In this document: positions 17,127-24,876 of the stretch, piece after piece
Layout of the letters: each line of letters starts with the position of its first letter
Numbering within the stretch: position 1 is the first letter of the stretch
Assembly: GCA_017545595.1 (NCBI GenBank)
Contig: JAFWLO010000002.1
Location: 1-56,441 of the forward strand
Length of the DNA stretch: 56,441 nucleotides
Origin: Candidatus Saccharimonadota bacterium
GTDB lineage: Bacteria; Patescibacteriota; Saccharimonadia; Saccharimonadales; Saccharimonadaceae
Reading direction: 5' to 3'
Program-made: the position numbers and the translations under genes
Notes under the pieces: generated by a model
Databases searched by the model: none
What the model was told of the DNA's origin: nothing
The model's input: only the letters and a program-made list of their open reading frames with translations

Positions 17127-18560
17127 TTAATAATTTGTTTCTTTTCCATAATCGTCGTAAGTCACCATGAGAGCCTTGGAGTCAATTGCTCGTAGGTTTT
17201 CTAGAGCTACCGTAACGACGATAAGAAGTCCCGTTCCGGACAAGGATAACCCAAGCGGGGCGCCATTTAAGATGATGAAAATATAATCAGAAATAAACGG
17301 AAGGAGAGCAATGAACCCGAGCGAAAGAGCGCCGAAGAGATTTAGGCGGTTGATGATTTTTTCTAAGTATTCGGCGGTTTTTATCCCTGGGCGGACGCCT
17401 TCGATGAAGCCTCCTTGTTTTTGAAGATTGTCGGCGATTTCCTTGGTGTTAAAAATGATACTTGTATAAAAGTAAGTGAAGGTGAAGACTAGGAGAAAAT
17501 AAGCGGCTGGATAGATGTACCATTTCCAGGTTATGCCGAGGGGGTAGAAGGTTGCGAAGTTGTCGGCGTTTGGACTCGTGAATAATGATACTAAATTCTG
17601 CGCAAAGACGCTATCGGCGTTTCTCGATAAAATGAACTGACCAACGAGCGCAGGCAAAGATAAGAAAGCTGTCGCAAAGATGACGGGGATGACACCGGCA
17701 GAGATGAGTTTAAGAGGGAGAATAGAGCGAATTCCTCCGTAGGCGGAGTTGCCACGGACGCGCTTTGCGTAATTTATAGGGATGATTCTTTGCGCTTCAT
17801 TTAGCTTAACTAGGATATAGACGATGAGGATGATGGCGCCGACGAAAGCGAGATCAATCCAGAACCAAGTCGGGTTAACTGGGAGGTTGAGCCAGCCGAA
17901 GAGAGATAATGTTCCGGCGGAGGTGTTTAGAAGAGCGGCGACAAGCTGAGAGAAGAGAGTCGGGAAGCCGGATACGATTGAAGCGAAGATGAGCATGGAA
18001 ATTCCGTTTCCGATTCCTTGTTCGGTCATAAGTTCACCGAGCCACATAAGGAGAATAGAGCCAGCAACCATGGATGTTGTCGCAATAATCCACTGGAGCG
18101 GGGTTAATTCTGGAAGGACGGCAGTTGCGGAGCCTACGATGGATTGGTAGATGAGGTGGATGTAGACGACGCCTTGAAGAATGGCGAGAGGGACGGCGAA
18201 GATGCGGGTCCACTGATTGATTTTTCGGCGACCGGTTTCGCCGTCTTGAGAGATTTCTTCAAGAGAAGGAATGGCCTTTGTTAAGAGCTGGACGACGATA
18301 GAAGAGGTGATATAGGGGGAGAGGCCAACGAGGATAATAGAGAAGGAAGTCAGGCCGCCACCGGAAATCATATTCAAGAAGGAGCCGAAATCGGTGGAGT
18401 TTATCAGGTTATGGACGGCATCGCGGAAAGTCGAAACGTCGCCGACGGGGATAGGGATGTGCGCGAGAAAGCGATAGACGAAAAGAATTCCGAGAATAAT
18501 CAGGAAACGTTTCAGCATGTCTTTGTTCTTTAGGGATTTGAAAATGGTTTTGAAATGCAT
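17127..18560 (-). CDS. secY: Preprotein translocase subunit SecY
   Basis: Channel subunit of the Sec translocon in the cytoplasmic membrane. The 477-residue protein has about ten membrane segments. The plug/TM2 region reads MISGGGLTSFSIILVGLSPY, and the cytoplasmic loop GQDGETGRRKINQWTR-like EISQDGETGRRKINQWTR and the C5 loop region IRPGIKTAEYL-like VRPGIKTAEYLEKIINRL are present. An extended periplasmic loop around residues 310-340 is longer than in E. coli. A promoter lies in the leader (TATAAT near 18590), so it is transcribed separately from rplO, which ends at a terminator. Confidence 0.97.
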   Translation of the reverse strand: MHFKTIFKSLKNKDMLKRFLIILGILFVYRFLAHIPIPVGDVSTFRDAVHNLINSTDFGSFLNMISGGGLTSFSIILVGLSPYITSSIVVQLLTKAIPSLEEISQDGETGRRKINQWTRIFAVPLAILQGVVYIHLIYQSIVGSATAVLPELTPLQWIIATTSMVAGSILLMWLGELMTEQGIGNGISMLIFASIVSGFPTLFSQLVAALLNTSAGTLSLFGWLNLPVNPTWFWIDLAFVGAIILIVYILVKLNEAQRIIPINYAKRVRGNSAYGGIRSILPLKLISAGVIPVIFATAFLSLPALVGQFILSRNADSVFAQNLVSLFTSPNADNFATFYPLGITWKWYIYPAAYFLLVFTFTYFYTSIIFNTKEIADNLQKQGGFIEGVRPGIKTAEYLEKIINRLNLFGALSLGFIALLPFISDYIFIILNGAPLGLSLSGTGLLIVVTVALENLRAIDSKALMVTYDDYGKETNY

Positions 18561-18624
18561 CGTGGACCTCTGGTAAAATTTTCTTTTTCTATTATAACAC
18601 AGAACAAATAGTTTAAGGAGACAA

Positions 18625-18654
18625 AAAACTAGAAAGCTTCCACTTTCTAGTTTT
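18625..18654 (-). terminator. Terminator after rplO
   Basis: A 12-bp stem (AAAACTAGAAAG with CTTTCTAGTTTT) around a 6-nt loop, followed by U residues on the minus strand. It separates the rplF-rplO transcript from secY. Confidence 0.88.
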
Positions 18655-18674
18655 AAGTTGAAGAGATAGGCGGA

Positions 18675-19139
18675 CTATTCTTCGGATTTTTTCTCTCGTT
18701 TCGGGACGGAGACTTTTTTGAAGGAGCCACCGGCCTTTTTAATCATTTCGACTGCGGATTTTGAGGCGAATTGGGTTTCGAGAGTGATTTTTGATTTAAG
18801 CTCGCCGCGAGTGATAACTTTAACCTTAACGTAAGGGCTAGAAATGAAGCTATTATCGGCGAGGACGAAGTTGTCAACGTTCCCTGAGAGCTCAGAGAGA
18901 GTGTCGGTGTAGATGACTTCGGCTTTAGGGTGGATAGACTTAAAGCCTTTGAGCTTAGGAATGGCCTGCATGATGGCACGTTGACCGCCCATGAATCCTG
19001 TGGGCATTTTTCTGTGGCCGGTTCGAGCTTTTTGACCCTTAGTTCCGCGACCAGCGGTCTTTCCCTGCCCAGCGGAGATTCCGCGACCTTTTCGGGAGGG
19101 GCGAGTGTTTTTCTCGACGGTTAGATTGTTATATTTCAT
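18675..19139 (-). CDS. rplO: 50S ribosomal protein L15
   Basis: Large-subunit assembly protein, 154 residues. The basic N-terminus RKGRGISAGQGKTAGRGTKG and RTGHRKMPTGFMGGQ are typical, with the globular domain and VITRGELKSKITLE at the C-terminus. It directly follows rpsE with a 2-nt gap, showing that rpmD (L30), normally between them, is missing. Confidence 0.97.
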   Translation of the reverse strand: MKYNNLTVEKNTRPSRKGRGISAGQGKTAGRGTKGQKARTGHRKMPTGFMGGQRAIMQAIPKLKGFKSIHPKAEVIYTDTLSELSGNVDNFVLADNSFISSPYVKVKVITRGELKSKITLETQFASKSAVEMIKKAGGSFKKVSVPKREKKSEE

Positions 19140-19141
19140 GA

Positions 19142-19882
19142 TTATTTCTCCTCTTTCTTAGAGGCTGATTTTTTGACGGTTTTAGCCGGTTTTTTAGCTT
19201 TTTCGTCGGTTTTTTCGGCCTTCTTTTCGGCGGATTTGGCTGTTTTTGCCGTTTTTTCGGCTTTTTCAGCGGTTTTGGCTTTTAGAGCCGTGGTATCCCA
19301 GTCTTTTCTTGGAACCTGTTGTTTGAGGCCTTCTACGACGGCGTAGGCGATATTGACTTTGTTTGTCGAGCCGAGGCTTTTAGAGATGAGGTTTTTGACA
19401 CCGGTGAGACCGATGATTGAACGAACGACGCCACCAGCGATAATACCGGTACCTGGGGCGGCTGGTTTCATAAGAACGTGAGCGCCGGTAACCTTGGTTT
19501 CAACTTCGTGCCAGATAGTTTCTTTGTCCATGTCGAAGGTGATCATGGTTTTCTTGGCTTTTGCGGTTGCTTTTTGGACGGCGGAAGTAACGTCGTTTCC
19601 CTTTGCGACGCCGACACCGATTTTGTTTTTATGATTCCCGACGGCGACGAGGGCTTTAAAACGCATTCTGCGTCCACCAGCGACGGTTCTTGAAACGCGA
19701 TAGATATGGATTGTGGTTTCGTCAAATTCTTTAGGAGTGACTTCGCCACGAACGCGATCTCGACGGTTTCCGCGATTCATTCGACGGCCGGAAATGTCGC
19801 GAGTTTCGCGCTTTGCGGCAGCTTGGTCGGTCATTCTTAAAGTGCCGGATTTGTTGATGACTTTAGGTTGATTTTCTGGCAT
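19142..19882 (-). CDS. rpsE: 30S ribosomal protein S5 with long Lys/Ala-rich C-terminal tail
   Basis: Small-subunit fidelity protein. Core motifs are TVAGGRRMRFKALVAVGNHK, GVGVAKGNDVTSAVQKA, LMKPAAPGTGIIAGG and LGSTNKVNIAYAVVEGL. At 246 residues it is far longer than the usual ~165. An N-terminal extension of about 45 residues precedes the core. After residue 200 comes a low-complexity tail of Lys, Ala, Glu and Thr built on AEKxAKT-like repeats, resembling histone H1 tails and the tail of L31 at 23198. The tail probably contacts rRNA; this is inference. Confidence 0.97.
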   Translation of the reverse strand: MPENQPKVINKSGTLRMTDQAAAKRETRDISGRRMNRGNRRDRVRGEVTPKEFDETTIHIYRVSRTVAGGRRMRFKALVAVGNHKNKIGVGVAKGNDVTSAVQKATAKAKKTMITFDMDKETIWHEVETKVTGAHVLMKPAAPGTGIIAGGVVRSIIGLTGVKNLISKSLGSTNKVNIAYAVVEGLKQQVPRKDWDTTALKAKTAEKAEKTAKTAKSAEKKAEKTDEKAKKPAKTVKKSASKKEEK

Positions 19883-19884
19883 AG

Positions 19885-20214
19885 TTAAAACTCCAATCCT
19901 TCTTTTCTTGCCGCATCGGCGAGGGCGGATGCGCGATTTGCGTAAGCGAGGGAGCCACGATCAAAGACAGCTTTAGATATGCCGGCTTTTTTGGCCTTTT
20001 TGCCGAGCTCTGTGCCGACTTGGGCGCATTTTTCGGTTTTTGTTCCCTTTATTTTTGAACCGACGGTTGTCGCATACGCAAGAGTGGCGCCTTTATCATC
20101 ATCAATAAGTTGAGCAATGATGTGTTTGTTGCTGATGTTGATGGTTAGGCGCGGGCGTTCGGCAGTCCCGTGGATTTTAGAGCGAGTGCGCTTTGCGCGG
20201 AAGATAGCTTTCAT
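19885..20214 (-). CDS. rplR: 50S ribosomal protein L18
   Basis: 5S rRNA-binding protein, 109 residues. RTRSKIHGTAERPRLTINIS at the N-terminus, HIIAQLIDDDKGATLAYATT and the C-terminal VFDRGSLAYANRASALADAA-like end are diagnostic. The start is placed at MKAIFRAKR, one base after the rplF stop with a GGAAAG site inside rplF. A longer in-frame reading to 20262 overlaps rplF and lacks homology. Confidence 0.96.
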   Translation of the reverse strand: MKAIFRAKRTRSKIHGTAERPRLTINISNKHIIAQLIDDDKGATLAYATTVGSKIKGTKTEKCAQVGTELGKKAKKAGISKAVFDRGSLAYANRASALADAARKEGLEF

Positions 20215-20215
20215 A

Positions 20216-20752
20216 TTATTTCTTTCCTGCCTTTCCAGCCTTGCGGAGGATAACCTCGTCAACGTATTTAATTCCTTTACCCTTGTAAGGTTCAGGTTTT
20301 TTCAGGCTTCTGATTTCTGCGGCAACTTGTCCGACTTTTTGTTTGTCGATTCCGACGACCGTGATGGTCATTTTATCGACTTTTAGTTCGATTCCATCAG
20401 GGGCGGAATATTTGACTGGGTGAGAAAAGCCGAGAGCCATCTCAATTTGTTTTCCTCCACCTTGGAGACGGAAGCCAACGCCGTTGATTTCGAGCTTTTT
20501 CTCGAAGCCTTTTGTAACGCCGATTACGGCGTTGTTTAGGAGGGCGCGTTGAAGGCCGTGCCAGGCACGAGATTCGGGCTCGTCATTGTCGCGAGTCACG
20601 ATGATTTGGTCGCCTTCGACCTTTGTTTTCGTATTTTGTTGAACCGGAACGATGAGCGAACCCTTAGGTCCAGCGACGGTGATTTCTTTGTCGCCGACCG
20701 TGATTGTCACTCCTGCCGGAATTTGGATAGGTTGTTTTCCGATACGACTCAT
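20216..20752 (-). CDS. rplF: 50S ribosomal protein L6
   Basis: Two-domain large-subunit protein near the sarcin-ricin loop, 178 residues. MSRIGKQPIQIPAGV starts it, and the C-terminal KPEPYKGKGIKYVDEVILRK signature is complete. TATAAT at 20783-20788 with a short leader shows that this transcript begins at rplF. The rest of the spc operon (rplN to rpsH) is not adjacent; tsf and rpsB lie upstream instead. Confidence 0.97.
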   Translation of the reverse strand: MSRIGKQPIQIPAGVTITVGDKEITVAGPKGSLIVPVQQNTKTKVEGDQIIVTRDNDEPESRAWHGLQRALLNNAVIGVTKGFEKKLEINGVGFRLQGGGKQIEMALGFSHPVKYSAPDGIELKVDKMTITVVGIDKQKVGQVAAEIRSLKKPEPYKGKGIKYVDEVILRKAGKAGKK

Positions 20753-20840
20753 TTTTTTCCTTAGGTTAATAATATCTCGGAGATTATATCATATCTGAGA
20801 TGGAAAGGCAAGGGGAGAATAAGGTGTTGTCGCGCCGATT

Positions 20841-20870
20841 AAAAAAGTAGCCTTTTTGAAGGCTACTTTT
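20841..20870 (-). terminator. Terminator after tsf
   Basis: A 10-bp stem (AAAAGTAGCC with GGCTACTTTT) around an 8-nt loop, followed by U residues on the minus strand. Confidence 0.9.
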
Positions 20871-20901
20871 GGGTTTTAGACTAAAACTGCTCCTATGAAA
20901 T

Positions 20902-21492
20902 TTATTCCGTGACGCCGAGTTCGATGCGTTTGAATTGGCGAACGGTGATGTTTTCTCCGGTTTTAGCGATGCTTTCCTTGATGAAGGCTTCGACTGTTTT
21001 CGAATCGTCGAGGATGTAAGGCTGATTCATGAGGACTTTGTCGGAGAAAGCTTTTTTGAGCTGGCCTTCGAGGATTTTTTCCTTCATCTTTTCGGGACCT
21101 TTGAAGTTTTCTTCGAGTTCTTTGAGCTTTTTCTCGCGGACGTCTTCGGGAATGTCTTCTTCGGAAACGTAAAGAGGAGCCATAGAGGCAACCTGCATGG
21201 CGATTTTGTGGGCGAGGTCCTTAAATTCGTCGGTTTTTGCGACGAAGGAAGTTTCGCAGTTTAGTTCGACGATAGCGCCGATGCGACCATCGTGAATATA
21301 GGCGTCGATTAGGCCTTCGCGGGTTTCACGGTCGCCACGTTTTTCGGCTTTTGTCAAACCCTTTTTGCGCATGGCTTCGAGAGCCTTGTCGAAATCTCCG
21401 TTTGCTTCGACGAGGGCGTTTTTAGCGTCGGTTAGACCGGCGCCGGAAAGCTCTTTAAGTTTTTTGATGTCTTCGATTGAGACGTTTGCCAT
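20902..21492 (-). CDS. tsf: Elongation factor Ts
   Basis: Guanine-nucleotide exchange factor for EF-Tu, 196 residues, the short Thermus/CPR-type length. The N-terminal UBA-like domain reads LKELSGAGLTDAKNALVEA and the core contains GAIVELNCETSFVAKTDEF with the family TDF-x-AR-like segment modified. It follows rpsB by 15 nt in the universal rpsB-tsf pair and ends at a terminator. Confidence 0.96.
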   Translation of the reverse strand: MANVSIEDIKKLKELSGAGLTDAKNALVEANGDFDKALEAMRKKGLTKAEKRGDRETREGLIDAYIHDGRIGAIVELNCETSFVAKTDEFKDLAHKIAMQVASMAPLYVSEEDIPEDVREKKLKELEENFKGPEKMKEKILEGQLKKAFSDKVLMNQPYILDDSKTVEAFIKESIAKTGENITVRQFKRIELGVTE

Positions 21493-21507
21493 ATTTTACC
21501 CTTTCTT

Positions 21508-22194
21508 TTAGTTTTTGCCTTCTTTGATGGCTTCGACGAAGTAGTCGAGGAGAAGTTTTTCCGCCTTAGGAGCGTCGTCATTCATTGGAATAACATAGTC
21601 AATTCCGGTCGGATCGACGTTTGTGTCGCAGACAGCGATGACGGGGATGTTGAGGGTTTTAGCTTCGCGGACGGCGTTTTTGTCTTCGACGGCGTCGGTG
21701 ATAAGGACGGCGGCGGGTTGTTCGGTCATGTCTTTAATTCCGCCATAGCGTTCGTTCAAGAGGTCGATTTCTTCTTGGAAGCGCTGAACTTCGAGTTTAG
21801 AGTAGCGAGATTCGAGCTCGCCAGAGTTCATCTTTTTCTCGAGGTCTTTAAGCTTGCGGATTTGGCGATTGACGGTTTCGACGTTTGTTAGGGTTCCGCC
21901 TACCCAACGAACGGTGACGTAAGGCATCTCTGAGGCTTCGGCAGCTTCTTTCACGAGGGATTTAAGCTGTTTTTTAGTGCCAACAAAGAGGATTTTTTTG
22001 TTGTTTTTCGAGAGCTCGGTCGCGAACGCGAGGGCTTTTTCGAGGCCTTCGACGGTTTTCTCGAGGTTGATGATGTGAGCCTCTTGACGTTTTGAGTGGA
22101 TGTAAGGGGCCATTTTAGGGTGCCAACGGCTCGTTTTGTGCCCAAAATGAGCGCCAGATTCGAGCAGGGCTTTCATATCGACTTCTACGGTCAT
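21508..22194 (-). CDS. rpsB: 30S ribosomal protein S2
   Basis: Small-subunit protein, 228 residues. LLESGAHFGHKTSRWHPKM at the N-terminus and KKILFVGTKKQLKSLVKE, followed by VRWVGGTLTNVETV and VIAVCDTNVDPTGIDYVIP, identify S2 without doubt. The gene has a promoter near 22270 and a leader with a 7-bp hairpin that may be its autoregulatory site. Confidence 0.97.
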   Translation of the reverse strand: MTVEVDMKALLESGAHFGHKTSRWHPKMAPYIHSKRQEAHIINLEKTVEGLEKALAFATELSKNNKKILFVGTKKQLKSLVKEAAEASEMPYVTVRWVGGTLTNVETVNRQIRKLKDLEKKMNSGELESRYSKLEVQRFQEEIDLLNERYGGIKDMTEQPAAVLITDAVEDKNAVREAKTLNIPVIAVCDTNVDPTGIDYVIPMNDDAPKAEKLLLDYFVEAIKEGKN

Positions 22195-22212
22195 ATGATT
22201 TCCTTTCCTTCG

Positions 22213-22242
22213 CCGAGAGTTTTATCAGGAAATCTCTCTCGG
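22213..22242 (-). promoter_or_regulatory. Hairpin in the rpsB leader
   Basis: CCGAGAG (22213-22219) and CTCTCGG (22236-22242) form a 7-bp stem 19 nt before the rpsB start, between its TATAAT box and ribosome-binding site. The position suits an S2 leader, but the known S2 leader consensus was not matched. Confidence 0.45.
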
Positions 22243-22387
22243 GTGATTCGTTAAAATTAATATAATTCCATTATAGCACACTTTTTAGAAAAAATCAAGA
22301 GAGGCAGGAAGAGGCTGTTGTTAGTAGGGGTCGATGAGCCGATACGAGAGCAGATAAGGAGCGTCGAACCGGATTCTAGGCATAGAC

Positions 22388-22416
22388 TTGACAAAGAGCG
22401 AGAAAAGTGATAAAAT
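22388..22416 (+). promoter_or_regulatory. Promoter of the unknown gene at 22465
   Basis: TTGACA at 22388-22393 and TAAAAT at 22411-22416 with a 17-bp spacer, followed by a leader of about 45 nt and an AGGAGG site. Confidence 0.8.
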
Positions 22417-22464
22417 CATGAGGATACTCTAAATCAAGGTGGGTAAGATTAGGAGGTGCACCTT

Positions 22465-23022
22465 ATGTTGTTGACTAGTGTAGGCTACATAACAATCAAG
22501 GATACTGATGAGGAGACTGGAGTTTCTTTCTGGAGAAGGCTTACTCTTCTCGATCCGCTTCTTGACGAAAACGGAATCCCCCTCAGAGACGGGAATGAGT
22601 ATGTTTTTCCGGACTACGGGCCGTTAAGACGGAGACTTCTTTACAGTAAACTCAAAGAGGGTGTCATTGATGATGTCCCGACGAAGTTACTCGTTGACAT
22701 TCAGGAGTCGTTCAAAAAGGATCTTGAGGCGTCGCCTGAGGTTGTTCGGAAAATCTTTTTCCGGTTTAGACCACTTGTTAAGGGGCTGCTTAGAGATAAG
22801 TTTATCAAAAACAATGCTTCGGCAAGAATGATAAAACTCGAGACTCTTCTCCGGGATTATGAGGATTTCCGGTTTGTTAGCAAGCAGATTTTTAAGGCAT
22901 TTACGTCTGCGATTTCTCCGGCGTATGATTTCGTATGGAAATCCGAACAGGATGATGAAATCAGGTGCTTTGTTTGTGATTATAAGCGGGAGTATATGAC
23001 AGATAGTAACGATTGGAAGTGA
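22465..23022 (+). CDS. Uncharacterised protein, monocistronic
   Basis: Not recognised. The 185-residue product is soluble with no signal peptide. The first half is beta-like and acidic (TIKDTDEETGVSF, LLDENGIPLRDGNEYVFPDY) and the second half helical and basic (VVRKIFFRFRPLVKGLLRDK). Only two Cys, as CFVC, appear near the C-terminus. The ATG at 22465 is chosen because AGGAGG at 22451-22456 lies 8 nt upstream; an in-frame GTG at 22456 overlaps that site. The gene has its own promoter and terminator. Codon use is less G-rich than its neighbours, possibly a sign of transfer. Confidence 0.75.
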   Translation: MLLTSVGYITIKDTDEETGVSFWRRLTLLDPLLDENGIPLRDGNEYVFPDYGPLRRRLLYSKLKEGVIDDVPTKLLVDIQESFKKDLEASPEVVRKIFFRFRPLVKGLLRDKFIKNNASARMIKLETLLRDYEDFRFVSKQIFKAFTSAISPAYDFVWKSEQDDEIRCFVCDYKREYMTDSNDWK

Positions 23023-23085
23023 TGTTTAGAGAGAATTTTAAGATTTATTGATTTTTGGGTATTTTGACACTAGTTTAGCGATTAG

Positions 23086-23107
23086 GCCTCCTTCGGGAGG
23101 CTTTTTT
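23086..23107 (+). terminator. Terminator of the gene at 22465
   Basis: GCCTCC/GGAGGC stem with a TTCG tetraloop and a run of six T residues. Confidence 0.92.
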
Positions 23108-23197
23108 ATGTGTTGTTGGCTCAGACCGGAGTTTTGAGAAGGTTAAGACTTTGAGACTTTACAGATTTAGAGAAATTTGTTATAATGCGGAGTAATT

Positions 23198-23530
23198 ATG
23201 AGTAAAACTGAATTACAACCTAAAGATTATAGATTCGTGGTCTTTTCTGATGAGGCGGCTAAATTCTCATTTTTGACTCGTTCGACAGCGAAAACCGACG
23301 AAACGATAAAATGGACGGATGGGAAAGAATATCCTCTCGTTAAAATCCAGATTTCTTCGAAGAGCCATCCTTTCTTCACAGGCGAAGAGAAAATCATCGA
23401 TACCGAAGGACGCGTCGATAGGTTTAAAGCTCGCGCGAAGAAGGCTCAAGAACTACGTTCTTCTCTCGGAAACAAGACTAAGAAGGCTGAAAAAGAGGCT
23501 AAGAAAAAAGCCGAAAAATCCGCGAAATAG
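23198..23530 (+). CDS. rpmE2: 50S ribosomal protein L31, zinc-free type B, with charged C-terminal tail
   Basis: Bridge protein between the subunits. Residues 10-77 match type B L31: FLTRSTAKTDETIKWTDG, LVKIQISSKSHPFFTGEEK and DTEGRVDRFKAR. The CxxC zinc site of type A L31 is absent. After residue 80 it continues as a Lys/Ala/Glu tail (KAEKEAKKKAEKSAK), giving 110 residues instead of about 80-90. It is a single gene on the plus strand with TATAAT about 20 nt before the start and a weak GGAG site. Confidence 0.95.
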   Translation: MSKTELQPKDYRFVVFSDEAAKFSFLTRSTAKTDETIKWTDGKEYPLVKIQISSKSHPFFTGEEKIIDTEGRVDRFKARAKKAQELRSSLGNKTKKAEKEAKKKAEKSAK

Positions 23531-23706
23531 GGTTTTAGAGAAAATACGCCTGCTCGAGGGCGTATTTTTGTGGTTTTTGTGTCCCTCGGGGGGGGTTGAA
23601 GTTTGATAGGGGTTTGGAGGGTTTTTAGGGAGTTTTTGTGGATCGAAAATAGGGAGATTTGGGGAGCGGCTCTTCTCTGGTGTAGGCGATTCTACCTCTG
23701 TTATTG

Positions 23707-23735
23707 TTGACAAAAAAGCTTAAGTGTGCTATAAT
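23707..23735 (+). promoter_or_regulatory. Strong consensus promoter (twin of the one at 8974)
   Basis: TTGACA at 23707-23712, TATAAT at 23730-23735, 17-bp spacer containing AAAAGCTTAAG and followed by GGA. Almost the same sequence drives the small secreted protein gene at 9106. Confidence 0.88.
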
Positions 23736-23793
23736 GGAAGGATAGGCTATTTGCGTTGTTCTTTTAAATTAATTTTTTTATGGGGGTAAAAAA

Positions 23794-24540
23794 ATGGAAA
23801 AAATGAAAAGTCTGTTCTTTCTGTCGGTTATGATTACTTTCGGGATCTTTCTGCTGATTGGTCTGATGCTCTATTTTGCGAGCCCGGTTTCTGCGTCAGA
23901 AGATGCGGAATTTGAGGGGCTCAGCAAGGACATCGATTATCTTATGGTGGTTAATCCGGAACATCCGTATGAGTTCGGGAGCGACTACGATAAAGCAATT
24001 CAGGATAATCTCGTAACTACGAACAATCCTGTCGATGGGGGAGAGATTAAGGTTGAAGCCGCAACTCTCTATGCGTTTACACAACTCCAGAAGGAGTTGG
24101 TTGCTGAAGGGGTTGTTATCGGAATTTATGAAGGGTATCGGTCGGCAGAGCAGGAAGAATATCTCAAAGAGAACTTCAACTCTGATCTTATGGACGCCGG
24201 ATATTCGGAATATCACACCGGGCTGGTTTTAAGTGTTGTTGTTTATACCGATGATGGTTGGGTGTTCGTCGATGATGAGAAAACCGACGGAGATGGACCG
24301 AGTACTTATGACATTCTGAAAGAGAAAATGGCGGACTATGGGTTTATCATTAGATACCCGGAAGGAAAAGCGCAGTATACCGGAATTGTGCCGGAACCGT
24401 TCTCGATTCGGTTTGTTGGTTCTTCGAAAATCGCACACGAGATTATGGACAAGGGGCTTTCTCTTGAAGAATATCTCGGAATGGCAGCTATCGGAGGGGA
24501 GCCGTCGCCAAATGGAAGTCCGCTTGACCTTGGGTATTGA
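23794..24540 (+). CDS. VanY/M15-like secreted protein lacking the zinc ligands
   Basis: Envelope protein with the fold signature of D-alanyl-D-alanine carboxypeptidases of the VanY family, 248 residues. A signal or anchor helix covers residues 6-30. The family landmarks are there: YEGYRSAEQEEYL at 112-124, a SExxTG block at 138-143, the GFIIRYPEGK stretch at 183-192 and EPFSIRFVG at 201-209. However, the canonical SEHxTGxAxD is SEYHTGLVLS (Tyr140 and Ser147 for His and Asp) and EPWH is EPFS (Ser204 for His), so all three metal ligands are gone. It is likely a peptidoglycan-binding or regulatory pseudo-enzyme; this is inference. Confidence 0.8.
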   Translation: MEKMKSLFFLSVMITFGIFLLIGLMLYFASPVSASEDAEFEGLSKDIDYLMVVNPEHPYEFGSDYDKAIQDNLVTTNNPVDGGEIKVEAATLYAFTQLQKELVAEGVVIGIYEGYRSAEQEEYLKENFNSDLMDAGYSEYHTGLVLSVVVYTDDGWVFVDDEKTDGDGPSTYDILKEKMADYGFIIRYPEGKAQYTGIVPEPFSIRFVGSSKIAHEIMDKGLSLEEYLGMAAIGGEPSPNGSPLDLGY

Positions 24541-24846
24541 GGTACGTGATTCCCTGTTGGGATAGATATCGTTTGAGGTCGGATTTTCTGAGGATTTGTT
24601 CTAGAGAATTGTTTTTTAACGATTGTTTTTAACGATTGAAGCGAGATACTAGTTTTTTATTACAGCAAATAGCTTTGCGGAGCCGAAAGGTTCCGCTTTT
24701 TTCTTGGGATAGTATTTCTTGGGAAAGTTTTGAATTTGGTTTGTTGGTTTGTTTTATGTTTTGATTTTTTTGGCTGTCTTGATTTGTGGCTGATTTGTTT
24801 TATGTTTTGTTTTTTGATTTTTTGGCCGTTTTGCGAGGAAGAGTAA
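24541..24846. other. Intergenic region with terminator and T/G-rich tract
   Basis: No gene is seen in these 306 nt. After the VanY-like gene lie two ACGATTG copies near 24619 and 24632, the terminator at 24677, and then a T/G-rich plus strand from about 24720 to 24835 with two imperfect copies of TTTGTTTTATGTTTTG. Confidence 0.6.
24677..24702 (+). terminator. Terminator of the VanY-like gene
   Basis: GCGGAGCC/GGTTCCGC stem (one G-U pair) with a GAAA loop, followed by six T residues. Confidence 0.88.
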
Positions 24847-24876
24847 ATGTTATATAATAAAGAAAAAGGAGGTGAT

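Noticed and set aside
24847-24876. Upstream start for the FNT channel
   Set aside because: The ATG at 24847 overlaps the TATAAT box; the ATG at 24877 has an excellent AAAGGAGGTGAT site.
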